From NCBI GenBank assembly GCA_003169895.1, contig PNAE01000012.1, forward strand, positions 175,067 to 239,066: a DNA stretch of 64,000 nucleotides, written 5' to 3'. The DNA comes from Gemmatimonadota bacterium. Lineage in GTDB: Bacteria; Gemmatimonadota; Gemmatimonadetes; Gemmatimonadales; GWC2-71-9. A program made the position numbers and the translations under genes. Positions 61,492-64,000 of this stretch are shown here, one piece after another (position 1 is the first letter of the stretch; each line of letters starts with the position of its first letter). Below the pieces are notes generated by a model. That model was not told the DNA's origin and searched no databases. It was given only the letters and a program-made list of their open reading frames with translations.

Positions 61492-61908
61492 TTACACAAC
61501 GCAAGTCGGATTGGCAACCGAGTCGCTGTGGCGGCCCGCGATGAGAACCTGCGGGCCGCCCGGGGCAAGCCACTGGGATGAATCAGCGAGAATGCGATAT
61601 GAGGTCACCAAGCGCAAGGTATCCCCCGAAATCGAGCCCCAAGCTCGCCAAGGCTGCCCGACCATTGGCTCCCACGATGAAACCGTCACCGTGCCAGTAA
61701 TAGCAAAGCTGTCGGAACGGATTAATTGAGTGGGGCCGGGGAAGGTCACGCGATAACAACCCTCATCGATCACAAGTGAGGATGGCGAAGCGGTTACCTC
61801 GAACGATTCGCCGCCCCAGAATCCCTGGAGCGAGGGTTTATCGCTGGACAAGAGAGTGCAGCCGGCAACGGACAGGCAGAGCGCTGCGAAAGCAATCCAT
61901 ATTCTCAT
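61492..61908 (-). CDS. Putative lipoprotein
   Basis: I do not recognise the family. The 138-residue product has a lipoprotein signal, MRIWIAFAALCLSVAGC, with the lipobox V-A-G-C at Cys17. The mature part is strand-rich (GFWGGESFEVTASPSSLVIDEG, SDSFAITGTVTVSSWEP, SGDTLRLVTSYR) and small, likely a beta-sandwich exposed at a membrane surface. ATG 61908 has GAGGG 9 bases upstream; GTG 61914 is the alternative. It lies alone between the two truncated direct repeats. Confidence 0.65.
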   Translation of the reverse strand: MRIWIAFAALCLSVAGCTLLSSDKPSLQGFWGGESFEVTASPSSLVIDEGCYRVTFPGPTQLIRSDSFAITGTVTVSSWEPMVGQPWRAWGSISGDTLRLVTSYRILADSSQWLAPGGPQVLIAGRHSDSVANPTCVV

Positions 61909-61977
61909 CGTCACAAGCCCTCGTCCCCAGTCCTTTCGGATCGCTGCACCGCACGATCCTCGTGCCCGTAAGCATGA

Positions 61978-62097
61978 CCCGGAACCATTCGGAACACAAC
62001 AGCAATCGGCCTCACCAACGCGTCATGCAGCAAGATCCGGCGGGGGCTCAGCGTGCCGCACCCGAGGCATTGGGAGGCGCTGGCGACCCTGAAGTGA
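61978..62097 (+). pseudogene. Truncated helix-turn-helix-like gene fragment, copy 2
   Basis: The same C-terminal segment as copy 1 (IGLTNASCSKIRRG then LSVPHPRHWEALATLK), here with what looks like the native stop TGA at 62095-62097. A TGA at 61975 in the same frame truncates it. The repeat part is 62007-62085. Only about 39 codons remain, so it is a remnant and not a functional gene. Confidence 0.55.
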
Positions 62098-62244
62098 AGC
62101 GACGCGACGCGAAATGCCGGAGGGTACCAGGTGCAGCTCACGGCGCGACGATAAGTCCGGTGGTAGACGCGGGTCGAGCGACGCAAGCGACACTTGTGGT
62201 CAGGGCGAACCCGGCTCGCCCTGCGCTTACGCGGGGGTTGGCGT

Positions 62245-62253
62245 TGGTATACT
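62245..62253 (+). promoter_or_regulatory. Extended -10 promoter of the outer-membrane protein gene
   Basis: TGG-TATACT fits an extended -10 element; the -35 region (CTTACG, 16-base spacing) is weak. Initiation near 62260 would give a short leader of about 23 bases before ATG 62283. Confidence 0.5.
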
Positions 62254-62282
62254 ACAGGCTCACTCCGGACAACCGAGGCCTC

Positions 62283-62930
62283 ATGTACAAGCGCGCCGCG
62301 GTACTCGCAGTCGCCCTGGTCATCGTCGCCCGCCCAGCATCAGCCCAGTGGACGTTGGGCCTCGTCGCTGGCGGCACGTCAGCCTCGACATCGAGCGACG
62401 GACTTGGAAGGTCCCCCATCTCGCCAGTCACGGGCTTTACAGGTGGCCTGTCTCTGACCGTGCCGCTCACACGCAACGTCTCGTTCGCGCCGGAGATTCT
62501 CTATGCGATGAAGGGCACGACGGACAAGCTGTCTACGGCCGGGACCGACGTCATACCACAGGAAACTGGGACGAGCAAGATCGGCTACATCGAAGTGCCG
62601 ATCCTCGTTCGAATCAGCTTTGGTTCTGGATCCTTGCGCCCGTTCGTGACAGCGGGCCCTGAGGTCGCGTTCAGGATGTCGTGCAGTTTTGCGATTTCCG
62701 GCACTGACCCGTTCTTCAATGGCACGTCCAAGTGCAGTCAGGATACATATGTTGTCGAATCGGGCGTCAAGTCCACCGACATGGGAGCACTGGTGGGCCT
62801 CGGGTTGTCCAGCGGGCGTGTGTCGGTAAGCGTTCGTTACGATCTCAGTCTCACCAACTCGTCCTCGGACATTTACGGCGCGTACTCAAAGAATCGCGCA
62901 ATCATGGCGGTTGTCGGGATCACGCCATAG
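62283..62930 (+). CDS. Small outer-membrane beta-barrel protein (OmpX/PorT-like)
   Basis: The 215-residue product has a signal peptide (MYKRAAVLAVALVIVARPASAQ) followed by alternating strands typical of an eight-strand barrel: FTGGLSLTVPLTRNVSFAPEILYAMKG, IGYIEVPILVRISFG, LRPFVTAGPEVAFRM, MGALVGLGLSSGRVSVSVRYDLSL and the last strand AIMAVVGITP. A loop carries two cysteines (MSCS and TSKCSQ). Function is unknown; PorT-like proteins of this size are common in Gemmatimonadota and Bacteroidota. It has its own promoter and no operon partner. Confidence 0.75.
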   Translation: MYKRAAVLAVALVIVARPASAQWTLGLVAGGTSASTSSDGLGRSPISPVTGFTGGLSLTVPLTRNVSFAPEILYAMKGTTDKLSTAGTDVIPQETGTSKIGYIEVPILVRISFGSGSLRPFVTAGPEVAFRMSCSFAISGTDPFFNGTSKCSQDTYVVESGVKSTDMGALVGLGLSSGRVSVSVRYDLSLTNSSSDIYGAYSKNRAIMAVVGITP

Positions 62931-63171
62931 GATACGGGGCCACGAGCGGGACGCTTGCGCTGAGTTACGCCTTGGCGACTCGTCCCGATGTGGAAGGATG
63001 CCATGCCGGAACACTCGCCGCGGTCAGCGCACCATTCACGGTGAGCGCAACGCCCTAGCTCGCGGAGCGTTCGCACGGCAACGACGGTCTAGTTTCGCAT
63101 CGTCGCTACGCCCGCGGAGCCGCCGCCGGGCAGCTCCGCGCCGTCATATAGTCGAATTAGACGGCAAGACT

Positions 63172-63654
63172 TCAGTTGATGCCGATGACGTAGCCCACAA
63201 CAATTCTGCGGACTCGCCCCGCCGCGATATCGATCAAGACCCCGGACGTGTTGGTGTCGCTCTGAGGATCAATACCGTACAAACGATACGACGAGTCGGC
63301 CATCCTTGGCGGTCCGTAGAGTCGGCTAATGCGCCCAGTATCATCGCCAACCCGCAAGCCGCGAATCGTGGTGACCCCAGGTGTACGAACAACAACTTGG
63401 TACCGATGCCCACGCCCGTCGAAACTCAGCTCGAAATTCGGATACGTCCAGGTTGTGACGTGAACGCCCTCTTCGTCTGGCTCGGTCGCCATGCTCGTAG
63501 CGGCCGGTGCTCCCGCGATGCGTCGGGCAGCTCCGGTGTCGGCACTAGCCGGAATGCCGGAGACCTCAAGGTCGCGCTCTGTCAGCGGCGCGGGATGACC
63601 CTGACACCCCATCGTGAGCAGGAGTGCACAACCCAACCATCTTCGCGTCTGCAT
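63172..63654 (-). CDS. Putative lipoprotein, hypothetical
   Basis: The 160-residue product starts MQTRRWLGCALLLTMGC with a lipobox-like L-T-M-G-C and a good AGGAG site 4 bases upstream. The mature part has a disordered linker and a compact domain (TWTYPNFELSFDGRGHRYQVVVRTPG, TTIRGLRVGDDTGRISRLYGPP, IDIAAGRVRRIVVGYVIGIN) that resembles small repeat-type secreted domains with the pattern GDD.GRI..LYG. No family assigned. 62931-63171 upstream of its 3' end shows nothing recognisable. Confidence 0.65.
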   Translation of the reverse strand: MQTRRWLGCALLLTMGCQGHPAPLTERDLEVSGIPASADTGAARRIAGAPAATSMATEPDEEGVHVTTWTYPNFELSFDGRGHRYQVVVRTPGVTTIRGLRVGDDTGRISRLYGPPRMADSSYRLYGIDPQSDTNTSGVLIDIAAGRVRRIVVGYVIGIN

Positions 63655-63663
63655 GGAACTCCT

Positions 63664-64000
63664 GCGTGCGGTCTAAGCACTCCGCGCTTCTGCGGCGGCC
63701 GCGCACGCCGAGAACAAAGAAAAGTTGCGGAGCACCCACGCGGCACAAGAAGAATATCCGCACGAGCCGGAGCCGACCGATTGTAGAGGTATGAACTACA
63801 TCAGAGGCGACCGACTGACAAGTAGCCCTTCTTATCTCTATACCCCCGCCCGCAGCCAGCGCGCCTCTGAACGCGCGGAGCGCAAGGGGTGCACGATCCC
63901 TACGACCGCCGGTCGGCGGCCTGGCCTGCGTACACCCGAGTCTCAAGCCAGCTCTCCTGCTTGCGCGAAGGACAGCGAAGCTGTCTTCAGGCGCCTCTAC
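63664..64000. other. Gene-poor end of window
   Basis: No convincing gene, RNA or repeat was found. On the minus strand TACAAT (63780-63785) could be the -10 box for the lipoprotein gene at 63654, with no good -35 partner. Confidence 0.3.

Noticed and set aside
61373..62085. 79-base repeats as integron attC sites bounding gene cassettes
   Set aside because: The inverse-core pattern RYYYAAC/GTTRRRY is not present at the ends, and the sequence reads as protein with a coherent stop in copy 2.
62911..63786. Plus-strand frame of 291 codons at the right end
   Set aside because: It is Arg/Ser-rich without motifs and mirrors the minus-strand lipoprotein gene, which has a signal sequence and a good ribosome-binding site.
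63566..63946. Minus-strand frame of 126 codons upstream of the lipoprotein
   Set aside because: It overlaps the lipoprotein start and its leader, has Arg-rich shadow composition and no supporting start signal.

Overview
This window looks like a chromosomal segment of a GC-rich, diderm-type bacterium. The gene order and gene content best fit Gemmatimonadota or a close relative. That placement rests on synteny recalled from the phylum plus the rod-shape, outer-membrane and DXP-pathway genes; it was not tested by any search. Almost everything up to 60.6 kb is dense, co-directional core housekeeping DNA, with ATGA/GTGA stop-start overlaps at most junctions.

Layout. (1) 0-4.2 kb: the end of a GAF-PP2C phosphatase, then rsmA, rex with a near-perfect Rex operator touching its start codon, a DnaQ-type exonuclease and a metallo-beta-lactamase-fold hydrolase. 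(2) 4.2-9.7 kb: infC-rpmI-rplT-pheS-pheT-zapB-like-zapA, with a structured infC leader and an intrinsic terminator after zapA. (3) 9.9-19.2 kb: rny-folD-xseA-xseB-ispA-dxs-nadK-recN. (4) 19.2-21.2 kb: minus-strand secreted/outer-membrane protein and single-domain response regulator, with a plus-strand tRNA-Leu(UAA) between them. (5) 21.3-25.3 kb: aroA-cmk-rpsA. (6) 25.4-31.3 kb: a biotin-dependent acyl-CoA carboxylase operon (carboxyltransferase, biotin carboxylase, biotin carrier) with a secreted TPR-like protein and an RlmD-type rRNA methyltransferase inside it. (7) 31.3-45.3 kb: rplM-rpsI, rpsB-tsf-pyrH-frr-uppS-cdsA-dxr-rseP, rpsO-pnp-M16 peptidase, ald-dut. (8) 45.5-51.0 kb: mreB-mreC-mreD-mrdA-rodA, the elongation machinery. 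(9) 51.1-60.6 kb: accD, folC, hisS, proS, lysA, guaA, a minus-strand PtsN-like protein and dus. (10) 60.7-64 kb: tmRNA with its terminator, then gene-poor accessory DNA with two lipoproteins, an outer-membrane barrel protein, and two copies of a truncated helix-turn-helix-like coding fragment. This is what decayed insertions at the ssrA 3' end look like.

Functional themes. Translation, ribosome maturation and RNA turnover dominate (S1, S2, S9, S15, L13, L20, L35, IF-3, EF-Ts, RRF, four aminoacyl-tRNA synthetase genes, RNase Y, PNPase, tmRNA, RsmA, RlmD, Dus). Envelope growth is the second theme (ispA, dxs and dxr to isoprenoids; uppS to lipid carrier; cdsA and accD to phospholipid; mre/mrd/rod; rseP).

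The most unusual signal is not a gene. At seven gene junctions (12.4, 33.5, 39.8, 44.8, 52.0, 54.6 and 59.0 kb) there are degenerate tandem arrays with an exact 7-base period. Their units are related between loci (types GTGAGAG, GAGACGA, GGTCGTG and their complements). Four loci carry two opposed arrays that fold into long imperfect hairpins; three carry one array. The arrays form the coded C-terminal tails of FolD and HisS and the 3' end of ptsN, and supply the likely ribosome-binding site and start of dut. A second repeat family (a 25-bp-stem inverted repeat at 25.3 kb and two opposed GC-rich copies flanking the rpsI-rpsB gap) is also present. No CRISPR array, intact transposase, integrase, prophage or biosynthetic cluster was seen.
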